Shown in pieces: positions 36,756-48,181 of a DNA stretch of 64,000 nt. The notes beneath the pieces are model-generated. The model saw nothing but the letters and a program-made list of their open reading frames with translations, was not told the origin of the DNA and ran no database searches. The translations under genes were made by a program, and so were the position numbers. Source of the stretch: Sporosarcina quadrami (GTDB taxonomy: Bacteria > Bacillota > Bacilli > Bacillales_A > Planococcaceae); the NCBI RefSeq assembly GCF_014836615.1, contig NZ_JACSQN010000001.1:124001-188000 (forward strand), written 5' to 3'. Every line of letters starts with the position of its first letter. Position 1 is the first letter of the stretch.

Positions 36756-36921
36756 TCCATTCACCTCCAATTTCAGGTAAGGCAAGAGTGTTTCCATAAT
36801 TACATTCGGATATCTCTATACAACATTAACATTTTAGCAAAACGAGAGCGATAACGCAATAAAAATATGCAAAGAATATTTCCTTGACACATCGTGCAAA
36901 CTGTAAAATGAGGTGATTATA

Positions 36922-37953
36922 TTGGAAAAACACGATTTTTTTCGAACAGATCTTCTTGTAGAGCATGAAGAGATGGTCAAGCATAGAACTGAACAGGAAA
37001 AGAAAACACTCAAAGAATCTGAAGGTATACTATTTGAAGAAAAGAGAACTGGCCGTGTCATTATTACATCCGTCAAAATAAATGCAGAAGGGGAGGAAAG
37101 AATCGGGAAGAAGGCAGGCACTTATTTGACGCTCACAGTACCTACACTTTTCCCGACAGATCAAGACGGTATGGAAGAGATGACTGAAGTTATGATAAGT
37201 AAATTGTCTGAGATGACAAGTGAAATTGCTAACTTTGAAAAAAGTAAAGTATTACTTATTGGACTCGGAAACCGTGAAGTGACACCAGATGCTGTCGGTC
37301 CCCTGACAATGGATCGGCTTAAAGAACTCGTTCCTCACTATTATTCTGATGATGGAAGTCGCTTGTTCGTCTATGCACCTGGCGTCACTATTCAGACGGG
37401 GTTAGAAACTGCAGACTTCGTCATAGCGATGACTCAGCAAATCGAACCGGATATTCTCATCGTCGTTGATGCATTGGCTGCGAGAGACAGTTCAAGATTA
37501 TGCAAAACGATCCAAATAACTGATACCGGCATCCATCCTGGTTCAGGTGTCGGAAATAGCCGTAAGGAAATTTCAAAGGAGACGCTGGGAGTGCCTGTCA
37601 TTGCTATTGGAATTCCGACAGTAGTGGATGGACCTGTCCTAATAGCAGACGCCATTAATACATTATTTAGCTATATTGGGTCTAAAATCGAAGAGGAAAG
37701 TCATCCTTCGTCAAGATTATCCGTGTCTCCTTGGTTGCGATCAGATAATAAAGATGCAGATCCAACAAAACTTATTCCTATTTTTGGTGATTGGGCATCC
37801 TGGCCACATGAGGAACGCATTCAATTATTCGAGGAAGTGCTATCAAATCATGATTTGAATACGTTCATCTCGCCAAAAGAAATCGATTCATGGGTGTATC
37901 AATATGCGGATTTATTATCAAAGGCATTGAAAGCGTGGATGGAAAAAAAATAA
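36922..37953 (+). CDS. gpr: Germination protease GPR
   Basis: Aspartic-type protease (family A25) that degrades small acid-soluble spore proteins at germination. It has 343 residues, made as a zymogen in the forespore and self-cleaved near the N terminus. Conserved blocks are LLIGLGNREVTPDAVGPL with an Asp expected to be catalytic, VYAPGVTIQTGLETADF, VDALAARDSSRL and IQITDTGIHPGSGVGN. It begins at TTG 36922 after TGAGGTGATTATA. Transcription in the forespore by SigF/SigG is expected from the family, but no convincing sigma box was identified. It sits next to spoIIP. Confidence 0.96.
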   Translation: MEKHDFFRTDLLVEHEEMVKHRTEQEKKTLKESEGILFEEKRTGRVIITSVKINAEGEERIGKKAGTYLTLTVPTLFPTDQDGMEEMTEVMISKLSEMTSEIANFEKSKVLLIGLGNREVTPDAVGPLTMDRLKELVPHYYSDDGSRLFVYAPGVTIQTGLETADFVIAMTQQIEPDILIVVDALAARDSSRLCKTIQITDTGIHPGSGVGNSRKEISKETLGVPVIAIGIPTVVDGPVLIADAINTLFSYIGSKIEEESHPSSRLSVSPWLRSDNKDADPTKLIPIFGDWASWPHEERIQLFEEVLSNHDLNTFISPKEIDSWVYQYADLLSKALKAWMEKK

Positions 37954-38006
37954 TAAGTCATGCGCCCGTTTCTTCAAACATATAGTTGAAGACGGGGGGA
38001 TGCCAC

Positions 38007-38828
38007 TTGAAAAAGAACTTGCAAATTTGGACTGTAGTTATACTCACTCTATTCCTTTTCCCGGTTATCATTCAATTCATACCGGAAGAATCAAAGATCT
38101 CCAACTCAAAAATCATTAAAGAAAATGCGCTCATTGTCTATGCCTCCAATATCGTTGAAGAGGAAGTACCGGATGAGGAGCCAGAAATGATAGTTGAAGC
38201 CGAACCGGAACAAAAAATCGGGAATCTGTTACTTTATTTCACCCATTCGACAGAAGCTTACCAACCGATTACAAAAAACATTGATGGGAAGGTCGCGGTT
38301 TCTCATCATCAGACAGAAAATGTCATCCGTATGGGTGATAAACTTAAAGCCCAACTTGACTTGTATGGTTTGGAAACGGATACGTTTAAAAAAGCTGTTC
38401 CTTACACTCGTGCTTATCAAGATATGAGACCTTATGTGAAAAAACGGATTTCAGAAAAGGAATATGATCTTATCATTGATATTCACCGGGATTCTGTAGG
38501 ACCTGAAAAAACGACACTCGTCCATGGTACTGAAAGGTATGCAAAAGTGGCTTTCGTGGTAGGAACAGATAATCCTAATTATAAAAAGAATGAAGCGATG
38601 ACAAATCGACTGAAAGAAGAAATGGAAAAACGAATCCCTGGAATAACTCGCAATGTTATTCCAAAGGGTGGAGCGGGAGTCGATGGTAAGTATAACCAAG
38701 ACCTGCATCCAAATATTATACTTCTTGAATTAGGCGGCATTGGAAATACCGAAGATGAGTTAAGTCGAACAATTGCAGTAATAGCTGAATCGATAAAGGA
38801 AATTATTGATCAAATAGAAGAGAAATGA
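38007..38828 (+). CDS. spoIIP: Stage II sporulation protein P
   Basis: Peptidoglycan amidase/endopeptidase that works with SpoIID and SpoIIM to thin septal wall and drive engulfment. It has 273 residues with an N-terminal membrane anchor (IWTVVILTLFLFPVIIQF), an acidic linker and a SpoIIP hydrolase domain. The zinc ligands are expected in LLLYFTHSTEAY and DLIIDIHRDSVG, and the Glu is in LLELGGIGNTEDE. It starts at TTG 38007, after ACGGGGGGATG; the longer frame from 37986 contains that site. It follows gpr, as in B. subtilis. Confidence 0.93.
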   Translation: MKKNLQIWTVVILTLFLFPVIIQFIPEESKISNSKIIKENALIVYASNIVEEEVPDEEPEMIVEAEPEQKIGNLLLYFTHSTEAYQPITKNIDGKVAVSHHQTENVIRMGDKLKAQLDLYGLETDTFKKAVPYTRAYQDMRPYVKKRISEKEYDLIIDIHRDSVGPEKTTLVHGTERYAKVAFVVGTDNPNYKKNEAMTNRLKEEMEKRIPGITRNVIPKGGAGVDGKYNQDLHPNIILLELGGIGNTEDELSRTIAVIAESIKEIIDQIEEK

Positions 38829-38836
38829 ACAGTAGG

Positions 38837-38871
38837 AAGCTTTGCGAATTATACATCGCAAAGCTTTTTAG
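38837..38871 (+). terminator. Terminator after spoIIP
   Basis: AAGCTTTGCGA and TCGCAAAGCTT form an 11-bp stem (38837-38866) followed by TTTA. Confidence 0.85.
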
Positions 38872-38985
38872 CTAATTCCATTCTTTATCATTTTGCACTC
38901 ATCTGTTAGACTTGAGAAGGCCTACATACAAATTGTAATAAGTGAAGCATGAAAGTAAGAAAATCTAACATGTTTATTAGTTATT

Positions 38986-38994
38986 TGCTATAAT
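38986..38994 (+). promoter_or_regulatory. Extended -10 promoter of lepA
   Basis: TGCTATAAT (38986-38994) has a perfect -10 with the TGn extension, about 31 bases before the lepA start; the -35 is poor. Confidence 0.6.
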
Positions 38995-39025
38995 GCAAAT
39001 AGCTTATATAGGAGTGAACTGACAG

Positions 39026-40849
39026 ATGAATCATGAAGAACGAATGGCACGCCAAAAAAATATTAGAAATTTCTCGATAATCGCCCATATTGACCACGGA
39101 AAGTCGACGCTGGCCGATCGGTTATTGGAGAAGACTGAAACAGTTAGTTCGCGTGAGTTAAAATCGCAAACATTAGATTCAATGGATTTAGAGCGTGAAC
39201 GCGGCATCACGATTAAATTGAATGCTGTGCAATTGACCTACACAGCAAAAAATGGCGAGGATTACACCTTCCATTTAATTGATACTCCAGGACACGTCGA
39301 TTTCACATATGAAGTCTCACGAAGCCTGGCAGCATGTGAAGGGGCTATCCTCGTTGTGGATGCAGCCCAAGGTATTGAAGCACAAACTCTTGCTAACGTC
39401 TATCTGGCACTTGATAATGACCTTGAAATTCTACCAGTCATTAATAAGATTGACTTGCCTGCAGCAGATCCTGAAAAAGTGAAAAAGGAGATTGAAGACG
39501 TTATTGGTCTTGATGCCTCAGAAGCGGTTCTTGCCTCAGCGAAATCAGGCATAGGAATTGAAGACATCCTTGAACAAATCGTTGAGAAAGTACCAGCTCC
39601 ATCCGGTGACCCTCAAGCACCACTAAAAGCATTGATCTTCGACTCGCATTACGATCAATACAAAGGTGTAATCGTCAATATCAGAATAGTCGAAGGGACT
39701 GTCAGACCGGGAGATAAAATCCGGATGATGGCAACAGGCAAAGAATTCGAAGTACTTGAAACAGGTGTTTTCACGCCGACTATTTCCTTAAGAGACGAAT
39801 TGTCTGTCGGAGACGTAGGCTTTTTATCAGCCGCCATTAAAACTGTCGGGGATACAAGAGTTGGGGATACAATTACGACAGTTAAGAATTCTGCAGCTGC
39901 TCCGCTACCAGGTTATCGCCGTATGAATCCAATGGTTTTCTGTGGATTATATCCGATTGATTCATCTAAATATGTCGATTTGCGAGATGCCCTTGAAAAA
40001 TTGGAGCTCAATGACTCGGCTCTTGAATATGAGGCGGAAACTTCTCAAGCATTAGGATTCGGTTACCGTTGTGGATTCCTTGGTCTTCTTCATATGGAAA
40101 TCATCCAGGAGAGAATTGAACGGGAATTTAAAATTGACTTAATAACGACTGCGCCAAGCGTTATTTATAATGTAGTCTTGACTGATGGTACACAACTGAA
40201 AGTGGACAACCCTTCATTGATGCCGGATGCACAAAAAGTCGATCATGTGGAAGAGCCGTATGTTAAAGCGTCCATCATGGTGCCTAACGAATATGTTGGA
40301 TCAGTAATGGAATTATGCCAGCACAAACGCGGTAACTTCAAAACAATGGATTATATGGATGCATCACGCGTCAATATCATCTATGAACTACCGCTCGCTG
40401 AAATCGTCTATGATTTCTTCGATCAATTGAAATCAGGCACAAAAGGATACGCATCGCTCGACTATGAACTAATAGGCTATAAAGAATCGAAACTTGTGAA
40501 GATGGATATCCTGTTGAACAGCGAACAAGTTGACGCATTGAGCTTCATCGTCCATCGTGATTTCAGTTATGAACGCGGTAAAGCAATCGTTGAGAAATTG
40601 CGTAAACTGATCCCTCGTCAGCAATTTGAAGTACCAGTTCAAGCTGCAATTGGACAAAAAATCGTGGCTCGTTCAACAATCAAGTCTATCGGAAAGAACG
40701 TACTTGCTAAATGTTACGGTGGAGATATTTCACGGAAACGTAAATTGTTGGATAAACAAAAAGAAGGTAAAAAGCGTATGAAGCAAGTCGGTTCTGTTGA
40801 AGTTCCGCAAGAAGCTTTCATGGCGGTATTAAAGATGGATGAGGACTAA
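39026..40849 (+). CDS. lepA: Elongation factor 4 (LepA)
   Basis: Ribosome-associated translational GTPase able to back-translocate or remodel stalled ribosomes. It has 607 residues. G1 [14 protein letters not shown] is at about 18-31, switch and G3 [15 protein letters not shown] follow, and G4 is NKIDLP; EF-G-like domains II, III and V and the unique C-terminal basic domain ([20 protein letters not shown]) complete the protein. GGAGTGAACTGACAG precedes ATG 39026. It is followed by a terminator. Confidence 0.98.
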   Translation: MNHEERMARQKNIRNFSIIAHIDHGKSTLADRLLEKTETVSSRELKSQTLDSMDLERERGITIKLNAVQLTYTAKNGEDYTFHLIDTPGHVDFTYEVSRSLAACEGAILVVDAAQGIEAQTLANVYLALDNDLEILPVINKIDLPAADPEKVKKEIEDVIGLDASEAVLASAKSGIGIEDILEQIVEKVPAPSGDPQAPLKALIFDSHYDQYKGVIVNIRIVEGTVRPGDKIRMMATGKEFEVLETGVFTPTISLRDELSVGDVGFLSAAIKTVGDTRVGDTITTVKNSAAAPLPGYRRMNPMVFCGLYPIDSSKYVDLRDALEKLELNDSALEYEAETSQALGFGYRCGFLGLLHMEIIQERIEREFKIDLITTAPSVIYNVVLTDGTQLKVDNPSLMPDAQKVDHVEEPYVKASIMVPNEYVGSVMELCQHKRGNFKTMDYMDASRVNIIYELPLAEIVYDFFDQLKSGTKGYASLDYELIGYKESKLVKMDILLNSEQVDALSFIVHRDFSYERGKAIVEKLRKLIPRQQFEVPVQAAIGQKIVARSTIKSIGKNVLAKCYGGDISRKRKLLDKQKEGKKRMKQVGSVEVPQEAFMAVLKMDED

Positions 40850-40868
40850 TACGTTCATTTTATAAATC

Positions 40869-40894
40869 GGGGTCCAATTTGGACTCCTTTTTCT
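40869..40894 (+). terminator. Terminator after lepA
   Basis: GGGGTCCAA and TTGGACTCC form a 9-bp stem with one G-U (40869-40887), followed by TTTTT. Confidence 0.85.
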
Positions 40895-41009
40895 ATGCCT
40901 ACTTGTCAATCATTTGTACAGTTTGAGTGTATGGGGTAAACTATCTTGATGTATAAAGTATGTTACGAAGCAGCAATCATTTTGCTGTAAGAAAGGAGAG
41001 AAAAACCAA

Positions 41010-42143
41010 ATGCGAGGGTTGTATATTCATATTCCTTTCTGTCATCAAATTTGTCACTATTGTGATTTCAATAAAGTGTTTTTCAAAAACCAACCGGTTG
41101 ATGAATATATTGAGTCGATTGATAATGAACTAGCTATAATGGTGCAAGAAGGCCATTCATTTAACAATGTTGAAACTGTATTTTTCGGTGGAGGAACACC
41201 AACTGCATTATCAGAAAAGCAGTTGGATCGATTGTTGGAAATTGTCCATCAATACATCGATGTTAAATCGTTGCGCGAGTTTTCGACAGAAGCGAATCCT
41301 GATGAATTAACGACTGGGAAGCTGGCCGTTTTGAAAAATGGACAAGTTGGAAGGTTGAGCATAGGTGTCCAATCATTTGATGAACAGCTATTGAAAAGAA
41401 TAGGTCGTACACATGGCGCGAACGATCCAGTGAAAGTAATACAAGATGCGCGTGAAATTGGTTTTGATAATATAAGTATCGATCTAATTTATGCACTTCC
41501 TGATCAGACAATTAAACAGTGGAAAGATACGCTTGATATTGCGCTGGAGCTGGATTTGCCTCATTACTCAGGGTATTCCTTAATAGTCGAACCGAAAACG
41601 GTATTCTATAATCTTATGAACAAAGGAAAGTTACCATTGCCTGGTGAAGACGCTGAAACAGAAATGTTTTCCATGCTCATGGAGCGAATGGCGCAAGCAG
41701 GGAAGCATCAATACGAAATTAGTAATTTTGCAGTGCTTGGTCGAGAATCCATTCATAACCTCATCTATTGGGACAATGATGAATATGCAGGTATTGGAGC
41801 AGGAGCGCATGGTTATTTAAAAGGGCAACGGTATGCGAATATCGGTCCCCTAAAAAAATATATGGAAAAAACAAACGTCAATTTAAGACCTGTCATGGAA
41901 ATCCATGAAGTCACACCGACTGAATCAATGGAAGAAGAGATGTTTTTAGGATTACGAAAAATGGAAGGTGTCTCTATGGGAGCTTTCCAATCTAAATTCA
42001 ATCTTCAATTGACAGAGGTTTATGGATCTGCGTTGAAAGACTTGAGTGGGAAAGGTCTACTCGAACTTACAGAAGACCGTGTCCGCTTAACACGCAAAGG
42101 GATTTTCAGAGGAAATGAAGTGTTTCAGGAATTCCTGAAATGA
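41010..42143 (+). CDS. hemW: Heme chaperone HemW (radical SAM)
   Basis: Radical SAM protein once annotated as oxygen-independent coproporphyrinogen oxidase. The 4Fe-4S motif CHQICHYC (Cx3CxxC) is at about 10-17, and FFGGGTPTAL and FSTEANPDEL continue the fold. The HemW-specific heme-binding motif HNLIYWDND (HNxxYW) is present, while the extra N-terminal cysteine segment of HemN is absent. At 377 residues it matches HemW, so heme insertion into respiratory enzymes is the likely role. AGAAAGGAGAGAAAAACCAA precedes ATG 41010. The lepA-hemW-hrcA order is standard. Confidence 0.93.
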   Translation: MRGLYIHIPFCHQICHYCDFNKVFFKNQPVDEYIESIDNELAIMVQEGHSFNNVETVFFGGGTPTALSEKQLDRLLEIVHQYIDVKSLREFSTEANPDELTTGKLAVLKNGQVGRLSIGVQSFDEQLLKRIGRTHGANDPVKVIQDAREIGFDNISIDLIYALPDQTIKQWKDTLDIALELDLPHYSGYSLIVEPKTVFYNLMNKGKLPLPGEDAETEMFSMLMERMAQAGKHQYEISNFAVLGRESIHNLIYWDNDEYAGIGAGAHGYLKGQRYANIGPLKKYMEKTNVNLRPVMEIHEVTPTESMEEEMFLGLRKMEGVSMGAFQSKFNLQLTEVYGSALKDLSGKGLLELTEDRVRLTRKGIFRGNEVFQEFLK

Positions 42144-42158
42144 TTTAGAGTTAAATCG

Positions 42159-42187
42159 TTGACATGTACAATTCAATTTGATAAATT
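42159..42187 (+). promoter_or_regulatory. SigA promoter of the hrcA-dnaK operon
   Basis: TTGACA (42159-42164), 17 bases, TAAATT (42182-42187), just upstream of the CIRCE operator. Confidence 0.8.
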
Positions 42188-42197
42188 ATGAGTAGTA

Positions 42198-42224
42198 TTA
42201 GCACTCGCTTAATAAGAGTGCTAA
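42198..42224 (+). promoter_or_regulatory. CIRCE operator (HrcA binding site)
   Basis: TTAGCACTC, nine bases, GAGTGCTAA: an exact 9-9-9 CIRCE element at 42198-42224. It starts about 10 bases after the -10 box, so HrcA bound here blocks transcription of its own operon. Confidence 0.98.
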
Positions 42225-42238
42225 CAGGAGTGATGATT

Positions 42239-43294
42239 ATGTTGACAAACAGACAATTGCTTATATTGCAACTGACGGTTAACGATTTCATCGAATCCGC
42301 TCAACCTGTCGGATCTAGGCAGTTATCGAAGAAAGCGGAGGCGCCTTTCAGTCCGGCCACAATCAGAAATGATATGGCAGATTTGGAAGATCTAGGTTAT
42401 TTGGAAAAAACGCACACTTCCTCTGGGAGGGTGCCATCTGAAAAAGGATATCGATTTTATGTCGATCATTTATTGACACCGGAAAAGCTGACATTGGAAG
42501 ATAGTGTTCAATTACGTTCCATCTTTCAAGACCGCGTAGGTGAGACGGAGGAATTGATTCGAAATTCCGCAAAGATCATATCCGAATTGACCAATTATAC
42601 GTCCGTCCTTCTTGGACCGGACATGTCAATGCATTCAGTGAAAAGATTTTCCATAGTACCTTTGGATACAACTAAAGCAGTGGCAATTATCGTCACAGAT
42701 AACGGTCATGTTGAAAATCGGATGTTTGACGTGCCTTCAGGTATGATTGCATCGGATATCGAAAAGATGGTTAATATTCTAAACGAACGTCTTGTCGGTA
42801 CGCCCTTAAGCTTCCTTCAGAACAAACTGGCCCACGAAGCGAAAACAGTCTTTGAACAGCATGTACACCATGCGGGGGATTTGTTTGCATCATTCCAACG
42901 GGCAATGACTATTAAACCTGAAGAACGTCTGTATTTCGGCGGGAAAATGAATATGATGAAACAGCCAGAATTCAATGATTTTCAAAAGATGAAACTGTTC
43001 TTTGAAATGATGGAGAATGATGTACCTGCGATGACTTTCTTTCAAGATGATACAAAAGGCATTCACGTTCGAATCGGATCCGAAAATAAAAACAATGCAA
43101 TGGAAGATTACAGCGTCATCACAGCCAACTATGCTGCAGGTGATAACGTTGCGGGAGCCATTGCGATTATCGGTCCTAAACGTATGGATTATGGCAGAGT
43201 CATCACAATGCTTGATGTTTTGAGTGAAGATTTATCTAACGCGCTTGGCAAACTGACGATAGGCGGCATTGGATTGGATAGGAGGAAAGAATAA
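42239..43294 (+). CDS. hrcA: Heat-inducible transcription repressor HrcA
   Basis: Repressor of class I heat-shock genes, active when folded by GroEL. It has 351 residues. The N-terminal winged helix contains MLTNRQLLILQLTVNDFIES and PATIRNDMADLEDLGYLEKT, and SSGRVPSEKGYRFYVDHL follows; the rest is the GAF-like dimerisation region. The ORF opens at 42188 within the CIRCE leader; ATG 42239, after AGGAGTG, is the family start. Its stop overlaps the grpE start (TAATG). Confidence 0.97.
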   Translation: MLTNRQLLILQLTVNDFIESAQPVGSRQLSKKAEAPFSPATIRNDMADLEDLGYLEKTHTSSGRVPSEKGYRFYVDHLLTPEKLTLEDSVQLRSIFQDRVGETEELIRNSAKIISELTNYTSVLLGPDMSMHSVKRFSIVPLDTTKAVAIIVTDNGHVENRMFDVPSGMIASDIEKMVNILNERLVGTPLSFLQNKLAHEAKTVFEQHVHHAGDLFASFQRAMTIKPEERLYFGGKMNMMKQPEFNDFQKMKLFFEMMENDVPAMTFFQDDTKGIHVRIGSENKNNAMEDYSVITANYAAGDNVAGAIAIIGPKRMDYGRVITMLDVLSEDLSNALGKLTIGGIGLDRRKE

Positions 43295-43911
43295 TGGCAG
43301 ATGTTAGCGAAAATAAAGAAAACATATCAGATGTGACTGAAAAAGAAGCAGTTGATATGAATGTAGCGGGCGAGTCAGAAAGCGTAGACTTGTCAGAGGA
43401 AATGACTGAATCTACAACAGATGAATCTATGGATAATGAAACAGGGAATATCGATCCGAAAGATCAGAGAATCACTGAATTGGAAGAAGCTCTTAAAGAA
43501 GAAGAAAATAAGGTGTTTCGCGCGTTAGCGGACTTTGAAAATTTCAAAAGAAGAGCTGCGCTTGATAAGGAAGCGATGAATAAATATAAAGCTCAAAGCA
43601 TTTTAACGGGGCTTCTACCTGTCCTTGAAAACTTCGAAAGAGCTCTTGCGGTTGAAGTGAAATCGGATGATGCGAAATCGCTGTTGACAGGCATGGATAT
43701 GATTTACCGCAATCTATTGGATTCATTGAAGAGTGAAGGCTTAGTCGAAATAGAGGCTCTTGATAAGGAATTTGACCCTAACTTCCATCAGGCGGTTATG
43801 ACTGATAATGATCCTGATAAGGATTCGAATATCGTGCTTCAGGAACTTCAAAAAGGGTATATGCTAAAAGATCGTGTCCTTCGACCGTCAATGGTCAAAG
43901 TGAACGAATAA
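43294..43911 (+). CDS. grpE: Nucleotide exchange factor GrpE
   Basis: Releases ADP from DnaK. The 205 residues comprise an acidic unstructured N terminus (about 1-60), a long dimerising helix (RITELEEALKEEENKVFRAL, FENFKRRAALDKEAMNKYKA) and a C-terminal beta wing (FDPNFHQAVMTDNDP, GYMLKDRVLRPSMVKV). ATAGGAGGAAAGA precedes ATG 43294, which shares a base with the hrcA stop, so translation is coupled. Confidence 0.97.
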   Translation: MADVSENKENISDVTEKEAVDMNVAGESESVDLSEEMTESTTDESMDNETGNIDPKDQRITELEEALKEEENKVFRALADFENFKRRAALDKEAMNKYKAQSILTGLLPVLENFERALAVEVKSDDAKSLLTGMDMIYRNLLDSLKSEGLVEIEALDKEFDPNFHQAVMTDNDPDKDSNIVLQELQKGYMLKDRVLRPSMVKVNE

Positions 43912-43948
43912 GTGTAACCAATCATAATTAAATTAATCTATGGATTGA

Positions 43949-45811
<1,863 letters not shown>

Positions 45812-45830
45812 TTAAACGATCGATTGACGG

Positions 45831-45868
45831 AAAAGTCAAAGTCCGATATTCCGGCTTTGACTTTTTCT
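45831..45868 (+). terminator. Terminator between dnaK and dnaJ
   Basis: AAAAGTCAAAGTCCG (45831-45845) pairs with CCGGCTTTGACTTTTT (45851-45866), with a T-rich tail. It partly isolates dnaJ from the CIRCE-controlled transcript. Confidence 0.85.
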
Positions 45869-45909
45869 TGTGTAAATGGCTGTCTGCAGATGATTGTTGC
45901 AAATCCTTT

Positions 45910-45938
45910 TTGTCTCTTCATTCCTAGCGTGTTACAAT
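45910..45938 (+). promoter_or_regulatory. SigA-type promoter of dnaJ
   Basis: TTGTCT (45910-45915), 17 bases, TACAAT (45933-45938). It lies after the dnaK terminator and would start a ~147-base leader near 45945. Confidence 0.65.
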
Positions 45939-45944
45939 GAGTCG

Positions 45945-46091
45945 AAGCTTCAATCCTAACTGGGTTTTAAGAAAGACAAAACTAACTAGGCAGTGGGTTC
46001 CCAGTCTTTATCTAATGCACAATTAGAAATGGGGACCGACTGCCCATTCATATGAATAAGTAATAGCGAATGATTCAGGGAGAGTGGAATA
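45945..46091 (+). promoter_or_regulatory. Structured 5' leader of dnaJ, unknown class
   Basis: No reading frame. A 15-bp imperfect stem pairs 45989-46003 (GGCAGTGGGTTCCCA) with 46030-46044 (TGGGGACCGACTGCC). It encloses an inner stem, TCTAAT (46011-46016) with ATTAGA (46022-46027). ACTGGG (45959-45964) can pair instead with CCCAGT (46000-46005), which would break the long stem. No T-run follows, so it is not an ordinary terminator. It resembles no leader class I recognise. Confidence 0.5.
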
Positions 46092-47219
46092 ATGAGTAAA
46101 CGTGATTATTACGAAGTGCTTGGTATACCGAAAACTTCAAGTAAAGAGGAAATCAGAAAAGCATACCGTAAGTTGTCTAAACAGTTTCACCCCGATTTGA
46201 ACAAAGAAGCGGGTGCTGAAGATAAATTCAAAGAAATTACAGAAGCATTTGAAGTCCTGAACGACGACAGCAAACGGGCGCAGTACGACCAATATGGTCA
46301 CTCAAACCCTAACCAAGGATTCGGCGGTTTTGGTGGAGGGGGGTCAGCTGACGGATTTGGTTTTGAAGATATTTTCAGTACGTTCTTCGGAGGTGGAAAT
46401 ACAAGACGTCGTGACCCGAACGCACCGAGAAAAGGTGACGATCTTCAATATACGATGACAATTGACTTTATGGATGCAGTCTTCGGGAAGGAAACTGAAA
46501 TCGAAGTTCCCCGTGAAGAGAAATGTGACACGTGTGATGGAACTGGAGCAAAAAAAGGGACACCAGTCAATACTTGTTCAAACTGTGGCGGATCGGGACA
46601 GATTTCAGTTACGCAAAATACACCTCTCGGTCAGATGGTCAATCGTCGCACTTGTCCACAATGTCAGGGTACAGGTAAGGTCATCCCTGAAAAATGTACG
46701 ACGTGCCATGGTGCTGGACGGGTAACGAAGCGCAAGAAAATCAAAGTAACTATTCCTGCAGGTGTGGACAATGGGCAGCAACTGCGTGTAACGGGTCAAG
46801 GGGAAGCAGGCGTAAACGGCGGACCATCTGGTGACTTATACATCGTATTCAGAGTGAAGGATCACGAACGCTTTATCCGTGAAGAAGATGATATTTACCT
46901 CGAAGTGCCAATGACATTCCCGCAATTGGCTTTAGGTGATGAACTGGAAGTTCCAACAGTGCATGGTAATGTTAAATTGAAAATTCCTGCCGGCACTCAG
47001 ACCGGGACGAACTTCCGTCTGCGCGGTAAAGGGATTAAAAACGTACATGGTCATGGGACGGGTGATCAGCATGTTATAGTGAAAGTGATTACACCGAAGA
47101 AAATGACTGAAAAACAGAAAGAACTGCTCCGTGAGTTCGCTTCGATTGAAGGCAACTCGCCTGATGAGTATTCAAGCTCACTTTTTGATAAGATTAAGCG
47201 TACAATCAAAGGCGACTGA
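46092..47219 (+). CDS. dnaJ: Chaperone protein DnaJ (Hsp40)
   Basis: Co-chaperone that delivers clients to DnaK and stimulates its ATPase. It has 375 residues. The J domain at 1-70 has the HPD motif in [13 protein letters not shown]; a G/F-rich segment follows ([16 protein letters not shown]), then four CxxCxGxG zinc repeats ([18 protein letters not shown]-type [16 protein letters not shown]), and two beta domains that bind substrate. AGGGAGAGTGGAATA precedes ATG 46092. It follows dnaK but has its own promoter and leader. Confidence 0.98.
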   Translation: MSKRDYYEVLGIPKTSSKEEIRKAYRKLSKQFHPDLNKEAGAEDKFKEITEAFEVLNDDSKRAQYDQYGHSNPNQGFGGFGGGGSADGFGFEDIFSTFFGGGNTRRRDPNAPRKGDDLQYTMTIDFMDAVFGKETEIEVPREEKCDTCDGTGAKKGTPVNTCSNCGGSGQISVTQNTPLGQMVNRRTCPQCQGTGKVIPEKCTTCHGAGRVTKRKKIKVTIPAGVDNGQQLRVTGQGEAGVNGGPSGDLYIVFRVKDHERFIREEDDIYLEVPMTFPQLALGDELEVPTVHGNVKLKIPAGTQTGTNFRLRGKGIKNVHGHGTGDQHVIVKVITPKKMTEKQKELLREFASIEGNSPDEYSSSLFDKIKRTIKGD

Positions 47220-47234
47220 AAGGGATGAGTTCTG

Positions 47235-48179
47235 TTGAAATGGTCTGAAATCTCAATCCATACCACACATGAGGCGACTGAAGCGGTTGCCAATATTTTG
47301 CATGAAGCAGGTGCAAGTGGAGTTATCATAGAAGATTCACATGAGCCAGATCGTATTCATGAAGATCGCTTTGGAGAAATCTATGAACTGAAAAAAGAAG
47401 ATTTTCCTGAAGAAGGAGTCATTGTAAAAGCGTATTTACCAGTCAATAGCTTTCTCATTGAAACTGTGAAGGAAATTAGTGAATCGGTCGAAAATCTCAT
47501 AAAATACGGACTAGATGTTGGGATTAATCTAGTCAGCACGAGCGAAGTGGATGAAGAGGATTGGGCTACATCATGGAAAAAATATTACCATCCAGTCAAA
47601 ATTTCCGAGAGATTCACGATCGTGCCTACATGGGAAGATTATGAACTTGTCGATTCTGATGAACTTATTATTGAGTTGGATCCTGGAATGGCTTTTGGAA
47701 CAGGAACACATCCGACGACCGTACTCTGTCTTCAAGCTCTCGAGAAGTATGTGAAAAAAGGTGACTCAGTTATCGACGTTGGTACTGGGTCCGGTGTATT
47801 GTCAATTGGTGCTGCCCTTCTTGGTGCATCTCGTGTGCACGCTTTAGACCTTGATGAAGTTGCGGTAACTGCTGCGAAAGAGAATATTGAGCTGAATAAC
47901 GTGCAGGAAATTGTAGAAGTTACACACGGTAATCTACTGGACTCTGTTAAAGAGCCAGCATCTGTTATTGTCGCAAATATTCTTGCCGAAGTGATTATGA
48001 CTTTTTCCCAAGATGCGTACGCGATTCTTCCTAACGACGGACTGTTCATCGTTTCTGGTATCATCGCCCAAAAACGTGATGTAGTTAAAGATGATCTAAT
48101 TTCAAAAGGATTTGACATTGTCGAGTCTGTCTTAATGGAAGATTGGGTTGCTATTATCGCTGCTAAAAGGGGCGTGTAA
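47235..48179 (+). CDS. prmA: Ribosomal protein L11 methyltransferase
   Basis: Trimethylates lysines and the N terminus of L11. It has 314 residues: an N-terminal substrate-recruiting domain (MKWSEISIHTTHEATEAV, ASGVIIEDSHEP) and a C-terminal SAM fold with DPGMAFGTGTHPTT, motif I IDVGTGSGVLSIGAALLGAS and motif IV VANILAEVI. It starts at TTG 47235 after AAGGGATGAG, 15 bases past dnaJ. The dnaJ-prmA-rsmE-mtaB order is typical of Bacillus. Confidence 0.96.
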   Translation: MKWSEISIHTTHEATEAVANILHEAGASGVIIEDSHEPDRIHEDRFGEIYELKKEDFPEEGVIVKAYLPVNSFLIETVKEISESVENLIKYGLDVGINLVSTSEVDEEDWATSWKKYYHPVKISERFTIVPTWEDYELVDSDELIIELDPGMAFGTGTHPTTVLCLQALEKYVKKGDSVIDVGTGSGVLSIGAALLGASRVHALDLDEVAVTAAKENIELNNVQEIVEVTHGNLLDSVKEPASVIVANILAEVIMTFSQDAYAILPNDGLFIVSGIIAQKRDVVKDDLISKGFDIVESVLMEDWVAIIAAKRGV

Positions 48180-48181
48180 CC

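Noticed and set aside
36860..36912. TTGACA upstream of gpr as a SigA promoter
   Set aside because: The nearest -10-like sequence (TAAAAT) is only 14 bases away, and forespore-specific expression is expected; no good SigF/SigG match could be confirmed either.
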